In this document: positions 22,146 to 32,130 of the stretch, in pieces
Numbering within the stretch: the stretch's first letter is position 1
Layout: each line of letters opens with the position of its first letter
NCBI GenBank assembly: GCA_905221615.1
Contig: CAJNDT010004668.1
Location: forward strand, 323,001 to 387,000
DNA from: Symbiodinium sp. CCMP2592
Lineage: Eukaryota > Sar > Dinophyceae > Suessiales > Symbiodiniaceae
Direction of reading: 5' to 3'
Length of the DNA stretch: 64,000 nucleotides
Notes under the pieces: generated by a model
Told to the model about the DNA's origin: nothing
What the model saw: the letters and a program-made list of their open reading frames with translations, nothing else
Database searches by the model: none
Program-made: the position numbers and the translations under genes

Positions 22146-22366
22146 GTATGTACATTGTATGTATATTATATATATATATATGTATGTATGTATACATACA
22201 TATATATATATATATTTATGTACATGCTGATATCTATTGAAGCGGTTCGTTGTAGGGCAAAGGCATCGCATACCTCACCTTCCCGACTAAAGGAGCGGCA
22301 GAGGCATCTCCGGGCACAGAGAGCGGCAGAGGAGCGCCGCCAGAAAGAGGCACAAGAGTTGTGGTA
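21101..22366 (+). CDS. Coiled-coil Glu/Gln/Arg-rich protein, multi-exon candidate
   Basis: Exon-like blocks in order: 21101-21206 (TVQARQRELAELQQRRESEI...ALLRKFP); 21482-21602 (QEEEQRRRQEEQQRQQEDSD...LLLPT); 21704-21850 (SSSLVSQAASWVFW...); 21963-22037 (KNGKSQAPKPQRERPQLRSE); and 22249-22366 (SRLKERQRHLRAQRAAEERR then QKEAQELW). The first, second and last blocks are typical long-helix coiled-coil text. Foldback elements lie between successive blocks (21215, 21599, 21841) and right after the last (22370), as if they form the introns. The joined frame was not fully verified, and the gene probably extends both ways. Confidence 0.45.
21215..21304. repeat. Foldback element, TTAGAAG family, 8-bp duplication
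   Basis: TTAGAAGCTGCCCCCACACT pairs with its inverted partner ending CTTCTAA. CCCAAACC flanks both ends (21207-21214 and 21305-21312), a perfect 8-bp target-site duplication. A sibling is at 42478. Confidence 0.9.
21599..21703. repeat. Foldback element, TGATGGACAAAATCC family
   Basis: Arms TACTGTTGATGGACAAAACC and the inverted partner, TA at both ends. GT (left arm) and CAG (right arm) could serve as splice sites between the two flanking coiled-coil gene exons. Confidence 0.9.
21841..21962. repeat. Foldback element, CCAGACC...GGTCTGG
   Basis: CCAGACCACCGGGAGGATC pairs with its inverse, two mismatches. AT- and G-rich interior without ORF. Confidence 0.85.
22095..22215. repeat. CT/TA microsatellite
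   Basis: (CT)n then (TA)n and TGTA repeats. Short ORFs here are repeat artefacts. Confidence 0.95.
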
Positions 22367-22369
22367 ATA

Positions 22370-22466
22370 TAGGGGCCTAAATAATTACCAATACTGTTTT
22401 GAGGAAAACTTACTAGAACTATAGTATAATGGGCCCCAAACCCCATTCTAAATAATAAAGCCCCTA
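22370..22466. repeat. Foldback element, TAGGGGCCT family
   Basis: TAGGGGCCTAAATAATTACC at the left, TAAATAATAAAGCCCCTA at the right. It begins 4 bases after the coiled-coil exon end (GTTGTG|GTAATATAGG), with ATTAG just after the right end, so the edges could act as GT and AG splice sites. Confidence 0.85.
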
Positions 22467-24731
22467 CATTAGAGACTTTGCTTCCGGCTTGTATGATTAT
22501 GGGCTTGTGGCTCTCCGGTTTGCGGTACAGATTTCGGATTCAGGGTTAGATTACATGGAGCCAGTGGTTCGTGGTTTGGTTTCACTCATTCGCTGCAGCA
22601 CGGCCAGTTTCGCATCCCGATCAGCGTGCATGCGTGCGCATGCATACATTTACACATGCACACCCTCCCACCCACACACACGCACACCCATTCCGCGCAG
22701 ACACAGACATTGACACACAGACACATGCACCCGCAGGGAATTGTCTCCTTATCTACCTATCTACCCACCTACCGATCTGCCTACCTAGCTATCTGTCTTA
22801 CCTTGTTTTCGATTTGTTCTGTCTTATCTTATCTGGTCCTATCCTGTCGTATATTGTTCTTATCTCCTCTTTTGGCTTATCTTTTCGTATCGCATCTTAC
22901 AGTGTCATGTCTTATCTATTCTTGTTTGTCTCATCTTATCTGATCTTTTCAGCCACATCGTACCTTGCCTTACCTATCAGTTTCTGTTTCTTCATCTCTA
23001 CGTCAATCTCTCTCTGTCTCTCCGGCTGTCTGTCTCTCTGTCTGTATATATGTACATATGTGTGTGTGTGTGTCTTTAGATGATGCCTATTTGTACCTAT
23101 ACACCCAAGTATACATAGCATGCACACAGGCATACATACATACATACGTACATACATACATACATACATATGTAATTTTAGCTGTAAATACAAACATGTC
23201 TGTACATATATACATACATCCAATCATAAATGTGTGTATACATATACACAAACCAGTTTAAATATGGATAGATGCAGATACAGATACACATGAACATAAA
23301 CGAGCAAATGTATCTCTCTTTCGAGTATATGTACATATATATACTTATTCTTAGACATGTATAAATGATGTTTATGATGCCCATCATGTAACGTAGATGT
23401 AGACCTTGAGGGTATCCCCTCCGGACAGCAGGCAGACCTCTGGGCTTCCACGCGAATGGCTCAGCTGAGACAGGAGCGGATTTGGTAATTACTTGTTCGA
23501 GTTTAGGGTTATAGGGTCAAAGCGTTTTTGGGATTAGGGATTAGGTTGGATTTGGGATATTTCGGTGTATTTAACGGTGTCAAAATTTGGTAAAATTTAG
23601 GCTTTCGGGTGTTTCGGGGGTGGAGGTAGGATGGGATAGTTTCCACGGCTTCGGAGACAGAAGGTGCCCTTCAACAGAATCCATCCCGACTCCTAAGCGC
23701 TCATTTCCCCTAGAGCGAAAGCGCTTCGTTCATTTCTGGGTGTGATCGCGCAGTAGTGGGAAAATGTGTGCTTCATCTTTCAGCCACTACATCTACCCGC
23801 CCCGAAAAATCTTGCAGACCCTGAACACCCTACAGCACTAGCTGCACCACTACAGTCGCTAAAGCTCCACCATAAGCTACCTCTGGGGTCTTGGCCCCTA
23901 GTACCGCCAAGCCGTAATTATAATTGCACCTGTATAAATGACTATAGTTTAGGGTTTAGCACTGTGCCCTAATCCCTAAGCCCCACTAAATCCCCTCAAC
24001 CTCCAAGACTTCAAAGCGCATTCCAGCAAAGCTGTTTCTAGAATGCGACACCCACTAGAAACCTCAGAACCCCAAACTCGGAAACCCCTATACCCGTATA
24101 TAACTTTAGACCCTAGAGCAGTCTTTCCCTGAATCCGAAAGCCCGATTAAGGCTTGATTATAGGGTCGAAACAACTCGCAACAATGTCTCACGCCTATGA
24201 CATAAGACCGCATGCTACTGATTGAGGCCCCTAGATTAAATTTTTAGAATCCGTATAGAACTCTTTGCATCATCCCTTACAGAAGTTGTAGTCTTATGCA
24301 CTGTTACCAGTATATAACCCGTATGTAACCCTCTTTAAAGGATCCTTGAAAGCAACCCTTATATGGCAACAATAAGCCGCAACGGCTTAACCGATTATTT
24401 ACCGCTGCACTTGTCCTTGTAGCATTGCTCCGATACTGCAGCCACAGCGGTTTCGGCCAAGAGCATGTGTTATTTGCTACCGGGCTGGTCCAGTCGTTGC
24501 ACCCCTTCAAGGAGAGGGAAATCCCCACTCCACGCTCGAGTTTTGGAGTTTATCGCACGGTGCGGGGGGCCTGAAGGCATTTTCAAGGGTCTTTGGCCCA
24601 GTTCAGATGCTCTAGTCATTCCGCTTCAGCCTTCCATCCGCGATTCGTTCAGGATACACTTCCCTCTTCCCCGTCCCGACCCATGCTAGATACATTTTGC
24701 TGTCGAAATTAGCTTCCCCTGCCGTCTCTAC
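22467..24731. other. Microsatellites and spacer
   Basis: CACA, TCTATC and CATA/TGTA microsatellites dominate 22626-23340; the ORFs there are artefacts. From 23480 to 24440 there are isolated CCCTAAA-like words and no gene. At 24525-24689 a frame reads HARVLEFIARCGGPEGIFKG and continues LWPSSDALVIPLQPS, a possible exon upstream of the next gene. Confidence 0.5.
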
Positions 24732-25194
24732 ATGGATTCCGATTTGCCGGGAAGTGAAGCTGTGCCAGACGAGAGGGAAGCAATTCCCAGCGCAGAGCCG
24801 GATGCTTCGGGTGGACCCGTGCAGCCAGAGCCTCCCGAGCAGCTACTTAGGGGTACTTCGCAATAATTTTTATTTTTTGGCTTTTATAATCCCTAAGAAA
24901 CAGCTAAAATTATAATGTTTGCTAGGGTTCTAAGTTCAGTATAGGCGAGAGCAAGGGCTCGAGGATGATGAGATCCAGATACAAATTGATCTCCTCAAGG
25001 ACTTCCTTGAGCGCCTTGAGACCACAAGGCCCGAGGTGGTAAGAGTGACGCAAGCACGCTATGCACTTTGGTGGTTTGGAGGCGCTTTACGTGAAGGGCA
25101 CAGTGGACCAGACCGTTACCATCAGAGTGAAGTGATCCTTAACCCTTTGCGCCGAACCAGAACCACAGGGTTTAGATCAACAAGGCTTATATGA
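24732..25194 (+). CDS. Two-exon acidic/helical protein, unknown
   Basis: Exon 1 (24732-24841) starts at ATG and reads MDSDLPGSEAVPDEREAIPS then AEPDASGGPVQPEPPE. A GC-AG intron of 103 bp (24842-24944) follows, and exon 2 (24945-25194) reads QREQGLEDDEIQIQIDLLKD then FLERLETTRPEVVRVTQARY and ALWWFGGALREGH. The join keeps frame, giving about 119 residues if the TGA at 25192 is used. The last codons overlap a motif that is repeated inverted at 34385, so the true exon end may be earlier. The four bases at the donor (GCTA) and after the acceptor (GCGA) differ by one. No family recognised. Confidence 0.55.
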
Positions 25195-25198
25195 AAGG

Positions 25199-25500
25199 AA
25201 CCCAAAATCTCATTTTTGTATGTGGTTGGCTTTATTTGTGTTTAAAAGTGTTTTTTTTTTGTATTTAAAAGTATTGTTTTGTATTTAAAAGTTTTTTAAA
25301 TAGGTTTTTTTTGTGTTTTACAGTTGTTAAAATTCTTTTATTTTATTTTTGGTGTAAAAAATACATGTTTGTGAATTTTGTTTCTGAGTGAGTCAATTGG
25401 CTTCCTGTTGTTCTACCTGGTTTCCTGCTGCTGTATGTCTACAAATTTGTTGTTTATTTGTTGTTGAAGTTGATAATTTTTAATATTTAATCTTTTTAAA
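25199..25500. repeat. T-rich tract with TATTTAAAAG words
   Basis: About 300 bases of T runs and TTTAAAAGT words with no ORF. A similar tract is at 34038-34376. Confidence 0.85.
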
Positions 25501-25544
25501 TAGTTTTGGGTTGTGATTGAACAAAGAAGGGAGGCCGTAGTGAC

Positions 25545-26085
25545 ATGTTGACTTGCCTTGAGATCTTGCCCTTACCCACGCGGATCGACTGCCCTTCTCG
25601 GTTCGTGGGCACCGTTGGCCGGGTGTCAGATGTTGAGTCGATGGTACCTGGACCGCCTTGGGGCCAACGTGCCAGGGCAGTGGCATATGACACCCGGGCA
25701 CATGGGCTAAAGTGCCGGGTGGGGTGGTCCAGTGGTTGTGGCTTGATCTGTTCTCCCAACCAGGAGGGGAGGCCATCCATGCTTGTCACGTTAGTGAGCC
25801 TTGCGACTTGGAGCGACAGAGGCAGAGTGCCACCTTACCCACACGGATCGACTGCCCATCTCGGTTCGTGGACACCGTTGGCCGGGTGTCAGGTGTTGTC
25901 GATGGTACCTGGACCGCCGTGGGGCCAACGTGCCAGGGCAGTGGCATATGACACCCGGGCACATGGGCTAAAGTGCTGGGTGGGGTGGTCCAGTGGTTGT
26001 GGCTTGATCTGTTCTCCCAACCAGGAGGGGAGGCCATCCATGCTTGTCACGTTAGTTAGGGAGCCTTGCGACTTGGATCGACAGA
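25545..26085. repeat. Tandem duplication, ~263-bp unit
   Basis: The unit CGGATCGACTGCCC... through CATCCATGCTTGTCACGTTA occurs twice, about 263 bases apart and nearly identical. Copies end in GACAGAGGCAGAGTGCCA. Each unit holds GGGGTGGTCCAGTGGTTGTG, which resembles a tRNA A box. The ORFs across it (193 and smaller) are probably not genes. Confidence 0.85.
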
Positions 26086-26538
26086 GGCAGAGTGCCAGTC
26101 GAGCCTCTCGAGGTTGCCTTACTTAAGCCCCTGCCCCATCGGGGTTGCTCCCCACACCGTTGGCCAGGTCTAAGTGTTCGGTTTGAATCCAAGCCTAGTG
26201 AACGCCTTCTCTTCCATTTCCTTCTCTCCCATCGGTCTTCATCGGCTTCCAGACCATCGAGAAGTGGATGCCAACTGCTGGGATCTCAGCATCAGCTTGC
26301 TTCAGCTACTTCCATTATTATGGTACAGTCCTGGCACCGAGGCTCATGACGAGGATCCTGAGGACATGCTGCCATCGCAGAGGACACGCTGCCTTGCATA
26401 GTCAGTGAGCGTGTCATGTATCGCAACTTGCCGCTGCAGCAGTTGTGCTCGCTGTTGCCCTGCGTAATCTACTATAGTCGTGTTACAGCTGCTCTGTCTC
26501 AAGTCTAAGTCGTAGTAGGCACCCCTGCAAGCCGGCAG

Positions 26539-27020
26539 ATGTCGTCGACGTCGTGGAGTGACAGTGAGTCTCTGGGCTCGGACTGGGTTCTGGTTGACGA
26601 TGGGGGTGCAAGCACTGCGGGCTCGGTCGCGGACAGTTTTGACGACGATGATTCTGTGATTCCGTTCGACACGATGCTAGAGGAGTGCTTTACGACATTC
26701 TGGATGTTTCTGAATTCTCAAGAGCGTGGGCAAGTCTTGCAAGTAGCCTGGTCTGTCAATGAGCAGATCATGTTCACACTCTTTCCGAGACTTCGGCGGG
26801 ATTTTCGACAAGGCAGAGTGCCAGGAATTTTATATTACAATGTGTCAGACGAATTTCTGGCGTTACTGCTTCAATGATTTGTCGTGTTTGTACAGCCTCC
26901 GAGACCGTATTACGGATGTTGGGGAGGGCAGAGTGCCGGGTTTGCGTGTGTTTAGAGGATTTTGAATTCGACGATCTCGCCAGCAGAGCTAGACTGTCCG
27001 ATTTGAGACCTCAGCGGTAG
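26539..27020 (+). CDS. Duplicated acidic protein, copy 1, with overlapping second ORF
   Basis: ORF A (26539-26877, 112 residues) has an acidic Ser/Asp start (SWSDSESLGSDW, SFDDDDSV) and a helical part (FWMFLNSQERGQVLQVAW). Its TGA overlaps the ATG of ORF B in ATGA (26874-26877). ORF B (26874 to about 27020) reads MICRVCTASETVLRMLGRAE then CRVCVCLEDFEFDDLASRAR and ends DLRPQR. CLEDFE with several CxxC pairs recalls the first half of a RING finger, but the histidine and later cysteines are absent. One GGCAGAGTGCC lies in each ORF. The overlap could mean two proteins or one disrupted gene. Confidence 0.5.
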
Positions 27021-27404
27021 TGTGCGCAAGTTGGATTCAAAACGGTTACCCAGCATGACATGCTGACTACACAGTGCAGGGTGGCAGTGATGTCCTCAGG
27101 ACCCTGCTGTCTCCGAGGCTGGCTGCCTGCCTGCCTGCCTGCATAGTCTGTCAGTGAGTTGCCTTGCACCATACATGATCGACATCTGTCTGCCGGCCAG
27201 GGAATCAAGTGATTCATTCATACTGATGTAACAGTAGTAACACAATGTTACATATCATTGATTAATGTACTGTATAGTGATTCATTAGTCACTGTTAATG
27301 TTTTAATCTTTGGACAATTGAAGTGTGCTCGATGAAAGCAGTGATCCCGACGACCTGCTCTGTCTCTAGTCTAAGTCGTAGTAGGCCTCCGTGCAAGCCG
27401 GCAG

Positions 27405-27901
27405 ATGTGGTCGATGTCGTGGAGTGACAGTGAGTCTCTGGGCTCGGTCTCGGACTTATTGGCTGTTGGCGGGTTTGCAAGCACTGCGGCGTTTGGGGGT
27501 TCGTTTGTGGGCTCGGTCGCGGACAGTTTTGACGACGATGATTATGTGATTTATTTCGACGAGCTGCTAGAGGAGTCCTTTTCGACATTGTGGATGTTTC
27601 TGAATTCTGAAGAGCGTGGGCAAGTCTTGCAAGTAGACTGGCATATCAATGACATGATCATGTGCGTACTCGTTCCGAGATTTGTGCGGCAAGGCAGAGT
27701 GCCAGGAATTTTACATTACAATGTGTCAGACGAATTTGTGTCGTCACTGAATCAATGATTTGTCGTGTTTGTACAGCCTCCGAGACCGTATTACGGATGT
27801 TGGGGAAGGCAGAGTGCCGGGTTTGCGTGTGCTTAGAGGATTTTGAATTCGACGATCTCGCCAGCAGAGCTAGACGGTCCGATTTGAGACCTCAGCGGTA
27901 G
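27405..27901 (+). CDS. Duplicated acidic protein, copy 2, with overlapping second ORF
   Basis: ORF A (27405-27758, 117 residues) is a diverged copy of the 26539 protein (SWSDSESLGS, SFDDDDYVIYFDELLEE, WMFLNSEERGQVLQVDW). The second ORF again starts within the ATGA overlap (27755) and ends at 27901 with DLRPQR. Conservation of both frames and of the ATGA junction in the two copies argues that neither is simple noise. Function is unknown. Confidence 0.5.
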
Positions 27902-28213
27902 TGTGCGCAACTTGGATTCAAAAAGGTTACCCAGCATGACATGCTGACTACACAGTGCCGGGTGGCAGTGATGTCCTCAGGACCCTGCTGTCTCCGAGGC
28001 TGGCTGCCTGCCTGCCTGCCTGCATAGTCTGTCAGTGATTTGCCTTGCACCATACATGATCGACATCTGCCGGCCAGGGAATCAAGTGATTCATTCATAC
28101 TGATGTAACAGTAGTAACACAATGTTACATATCATTGGTTAATGTACTGTATAGTGATGCATTAGTCACTGTTAATGTTTTAATCGTTGGACAATTGTGT
28201 GCTCGATGAAATC

Positions 28214-29497
28214 ATGCCGACGACCGTTTCAAGGTGCTCAGGGAGTTCCGAGGCAGAGTGCCAGAGTTCTGCTGCTGACCATCATCAGGCCAATCACATT
28301 GACCTTGGCAGTGATTACTGGAACGAAGCCGTGCAACAACTTCGGTGGAATTGTTTACACTGTGGCAGATCAGCTGCCGACTATACCACCGGGCTCCGAA
28401 AGACCCAAAGGGCTGCACAATTGGATCAACGAATCAAATTGGCAGTTGAGGCCATCTCAGATTTCGGAGATATGGATATGAAGTTGTACAAAGCATGGAC
28501 CGGCCAGACAGATGTGCTGCCTTGGTCGATCCCGCCACCTCGGCCATGCCAGCATGATGTCGAGACGTGGCCCATGGATGATGTTTTGATTTACGACCAT
28601 CCCCAGTGGCAACTGTTTGTTGGCAGTATTGGTTGCCCGATCCGATATGACCAGCTCCGGGTCAAGCCTGACATTGTCATCTCTATGAATGCAGATGACA
28701 GACCTCGGAATTTTGAGCCATGGGAATGGTATCAGTATTTGGCGAATTGTGGACCGTTTGGCACTGCACATCTTCGGTATGGTGGCTGGGATCAAACACA
28801 TGCCAATGACTTTGATGCTGAACAAAGAAGTCATGAGTTCAAGAGCATTTGGCGCCGCCTCATTTCAGATTTCAGAAAGATTATGATGTGCTGGCAGCGC
28901 TCAGAAGAGGAGTTCAGCCAGAGGCAAAGGCAGAGTGCCATCAAGGGCAAAATGATGGGCAAGGCCAATGGCGGCAGGGGCAAGGGCAAGACAATCAGCA
29001 AGGGCTACAGCGGCCCCTGTCAAGTTTCCAATCATATGCAAAGCCAGAAGGCATCGACGAAGGGCTCATTTGGCTATGGCTGCTCCTATGACAAGGGCTT
29101 CAGCAAGGGAAGTGACATGCGCAGCCTGTTCGGAAGAGCCGCTGATGGAAGGCAGAGTGCCGATGGAAGGCAGAGTGCCTTGAAGGTGGCCGATGAGACA
29201 TTCCCTGGTGAGCTCGGTAATGCTCTTGCCTTGTTGGAGGCGATGAAGCTTCAGGGAGGTGGTCGGAAGCGTGGAGGCAAGAAGAGGCCAATTCGTGTGC
29301 TTGTCCATTGCTACGGTGGCATTAACAGGACCTGTGCTGCTTATTGTGTCCTAGTCATGGCCTTTGCCTCGATGACCATGGAACAAGCCATTGTCAGGTG
29401 GATCAACCACCGAGCCTACTATGCTCCATTCCGGGATCGTGAGTACATGATTGAAGCACTGCTGGAAATGCAGGATGAGCTGCACACGTACAGTTGA
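28214..29497 (+). CDS. Protein with dual-specificity-phosphatase-like active site
   Basis: A 427-residue frame starts at ATG 28214 (upstream frame is also open). The middle is a soluble region with many Trp and Cys (WNCLHCGRSAADYTTG, EPWEWYQYLANCG), followed by a Gly/Lys-rich linker (GGRGKGKTISKGYSG). The C-terminus reads IRVLVHCYGGINRTCAAYCV then LVMAFASMTMEQAIVRW. HC-x5-R-T is the cysteine-phosphatase P-loop, and the following helix and AxxW pattern fit dual-specificity phosphatases. The general acid Asp loop is not obvious, so activity is uncertain. Four GGCAGAGTGCC copies lie inside the frame (28252, 28929, 29151, 29169), read as AECQ or RQSA, and none breaks it. Confidence 0.65.
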   Translation: MPTTVSRCSGSSEAECQSSAADHHQANHIDLGSDYWNEAVQQLRWNCLHCGRSAADYTTGLRKTQRAAQLDQRIKLAVEAISDFGDMDMKLYKAWTGQTDVLPWSIPPPRPCQHDVETWPMDDVLIYDHPQWQLFVGSIGCPIRYDQLRVKPDIVISMNADDRPRNFEPWEWYQYLANCGPFGTAHLRYGGWDQTHANDFDAEQRSHEFKSIWRRLISDFRKIMMCWQRSEEEFSQRQRQSAIKGKMMGKANGGRGKGKTISKGYSGPCQVSNHMQSQKASTKGSFGYGCSYDKGFSKGSDMRSLFGRAADGRQSADGRQSALKVADETFPGELGNALALLEAMKLQGGGRKRGGKKRPIRVLVHCYGGINRTCAAYCVLVMAFASMTMEQAIVRWINHRAYYAPFRDREYMIEALLEMQDELHTYS

Positions 29498-30015
29498 TCA
29501 TCGACACTGAACCCGAAGTCCATGGTCAAACAGTTCTGCTCCAATGAATGATTCTGAGCCGTCGAAATTTGTGTCCCGACACTGGCCCAGCCAGAGAGTC
29601 CTGGACCCGACACTGGACTGCTGGCTGGAAGTGAAACACAGTCCTTACCTTGATAAGACTAATAGTTACATTCCCACTTTCAGCTGGCAGTCACAGCTTA
29701 ATTCGTGCTTTTAAACCTGGCTGCCGGTGTTACTGACTGAGCTTAAAAAGAAAGTGAGATCATGCCCGTCTCGGTTGTGGAAACTGTCAGTTCCTTTGTC
29801 GGTTGTGCCGACATGGTGATCAGGGCCGCTGGGGCGATTGGATGAGTGAATCCAGCCGGCGACTCAGTGGGTGCAAGTGTGACTTTAACAGTCAGTCTCC
29901 GGTGATTGTAATGAGTGCTCATTTTTGCCTACTTGTGCTGTTGCAGCAGTCTGGGTTCCGGTGTAAGGCAGAGTGCCCTTGTCCCATTTGTGCAGTGGGC
30001 AAGTCATTATCCGCC
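29498..30015. other. Spacer between two genes
   Basis: Moderate GC sequence with one GGCAGAGTGCC (29967). The frame of the next gene is open upstream from 29803, so part may be its 5' leader. No other feature is seen. Confidence 0.5.
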
Positions 30016-30984
30016 ATGGAAAACACGGGCGCAGTTCGCCAGCGCACTCGGCTGCAAGAGTTTTCAAGTTGGCAGATGGCCAACTTGAGCAACGCCGGTC
30101 AATCCCAAAGAACAAGTCAGGTCGGGAAGGGAGGAAGTGCGATCGGGAAGGGAGGAGGAAAGCCAGGGCCAGGGCAGAGTGCCAGTGCGAGCAAGGGCGA
30201 TCTTGGCAAGGGCAAGGGAAAGAAGGGCAAAATCCCGATGCAAGACCCCAACCAGATCCTTTACACATACTTCATGTGCGTGGAGGACGTTTGGCAGGCA
30301 GTGGGCAGTGTATGTGATGATAATCATAGCATGTGTTGATTGTGAGTGTTTCTTACTGCTTGACTGGATGTCTCCCTGCAGGTTCGCTTTGAATTCTTCA
30401 AAGCGAACGGCATCGCCGCTTGGGCGCAACCCGGTGCCACGCAGGATAACACTCACAAAGGTTATCCGCACTGGTCCTTGCGCCCCACGGCCCAGACGGC
30501 CCTTCAACGCTACCAATGGTGGCCAAAGTGCATTAGATGGCCACTCAGATTCAAGCAATGCTTCGACGCTACATTTATTTATTATCTTATACCTACGGAT
30601 CTTAATACTGACTAGAATCAAGTAGCAACTTCAACATGATCTCAGTTCAGGATCGATCAACATGCACCGCCAGCTTACCTGAAGCTGGAACTCACCGGTG
30701 CAGGCATGCAAGTGATGATGGACAAAAGATGGCTCTATGCCTGTAATGAGGGCTGGGCGCGGGGGGTTGAGAATTTGACGCTGTGGGACGGGGAAGTCAC
30801 CGACGGTGACCAAATCTTGTGGACCACGACCATGGTGAGATTCGCTTACGACGAAGATGATCCGGAGGCCTGGAATGAAGAGCGTGTGGAAGATGAGGAT
30901 GATTACAACGACTTCGAAGAAAGGCCTGCTGCCATGGAAGACGGCGGAGAATTCATTGAAGTCGTCCACTTGCCGTGTCCGTGA
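30016..30984 (+). CDS. Lys/Gly-rich protein with GC-AG intron, possibly three exons
   Basis: Exon 1 (30016-30297) starts MENTGAVRQRTRLQEFSSWQ, runs through a GKGGGKPGPGQSASASKG linker (QSAS comes from a GGCAGAGTGCC copy) and ends YFMCVEDVWQ. A GC...AG intron (30298-30381) leads in frame to exon 2 (30382-30615), VRFEFFKANGIAAWAQPGAT then HKGYPHWSLRPTAQTALQRY, giving 171 residues if it stops at TAG 30613. A third block, 30654-30984, reads APPAYLKLELTGAGMQVMMD then GEVTDGDQILWTTTMVRFAY and an acidic tail ending VVHLPCP. It may be a further exon of this gene or a separate gene. No domain is recognised. Confidence 0.5.
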
Positions 30985-32130
30985 GAAAAAAGGGCAGAGT
31001 GCCTTAAAAGGCAGAGTGCCAAAGGCAGAGTGCCCACCATTGGACCATTCAGTGAGTGGTTTGGCCCAAATTCCAATATCAATTTAATTTTCAGGCCAGG
31101 ACAGTGACGAAGGCAGAGTGCCAGGAAGGCAGAGTGCCAGGTGGGTCAGGCTTCGTCGACTGACTCTTCTCAAGTTTTTCAGTGCCGATGTCTGCTCATG
31201 TGGACTTCTGCCTGCCTTTCGCACAGCAACAGGTTATTTGTTTGTGGTGCAGGCAAACCAACAAGTCATGATCAAAGTTGTGAGTGTTTTGGAGAAGGCC
31301 TCGTCGCTGTCAGAGTAGTGCCTCCAGAAGAGCATTGCTTGCTGCAGAAGCAAAACTGTGAGTGCTGAGACTTCTGAAGACCGAGCACTTCTGAGTTCTG
31401 TTGGATGTGTTTGGTTTGCGACTGTGCTGAGAGAGTCTGAGTATGAATGAAAGTGACCATGCAAGGTTTGGCCGTCAGCTGGCGTCTCCAGACCCCAGGA
31501 TTGCTGGTCATCGGTGCTGTTCTTAGCTTCCGATCATGCTGCTTCTGCGTTGCCAAATTCAACTTAGCATTCTCGGGCTTCTGAAGTGTCATGTCATGAT
31601 TGTTTTGCCTATGGCTTATGATGGTTGCTCAGGTTTCAAATGTTGCTGCAGTGGTCCTTGAATCATGGCATATGGCAGATTTGAATATCAACACAGCCCT
31701 TGAATTAGGTTTCATTCGTGTGCTAAGCTCCCGATCATGCTGAGTCTGTCTGGCCCCTCAATTAAGTTAAACTCCGTGTAGCTGCTGCTTCAATAAAAGT
31801 GTCATGTCATGATTATTCTGTCGATGGAGTTGCTCAAAGTGAAGTGAGTCGTGGTCCTTGAATGATGGCATATGCATGATATTTAATGTCAATGTGAGCA
31901 TAATATCAAAATATAGTTGATATAATTTAAATTGTGTCAAATACTAGTAACTATAATCTAACAACACATTGACGTCAGAGGTAGTATATCATTTCGACAT
32001 TATAAGGCAGAGTGCCGCCTCGCCATTCTTTGCAGAGTGCCTTGAGCTGGACTGAGAAGGCTGAGTGCCTGCATCTGGCTGGACAAGGCAGAGTGCCGCA
32101 ATCTGGCTGGACAAGGCAGAGTGCCGCAGG
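30985..32130. other. Spacer with clustered mini-palindromes
   Basis: GGCAGAGTGCC occurs three times in 42 bases (30993-31034), twice at 31112-31138 and three times at 32006-32125, where the unit CTGGCTGGACAAGGCAGAGT is tandem. Between 31140 and 31900 the sequence is unremarkable, with a repeated phrase TCATGTCATGATTRTTYTG (31587 and 31800). No gene is supported. Confidence 0.6.

Larger units (their letters stand above)
26490..28215. repeat. 867-bp tandem duplication containing a gene
   Basis: Copy 1 starts near 26490 and copy 2 near 27357. Both carry the same ORF pair, the same two GGCAGAGTGCC sites, the CTGCCTGCCTGCC run and the ending CAATTG...CGATGAAA. Differences are scattered substitutions and a 45-base insertion near the ORF start of copy 2. 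Confidence 0.9.

Noticed and set aside
22571-23261. 170-codon and other ORFs rich in Leu/Ser/Tyr
   Set aside because: Encoded by TCTATC, CTCT and CATA microsatellites; not protein-like.
25545-26126. 193-codon ORF across the 263-bp tandem repeat
   Set aside because: The same peptide repeats because the DNA repeats; composition is not coding-like and no ATG context or domain is seen.
26874-27020. Functional RING finger in the duplicated gene
   Set aside because: CLEDFE looks RING-like but the cysteine spacing is wrong and the His and second Cys cluster are missing.
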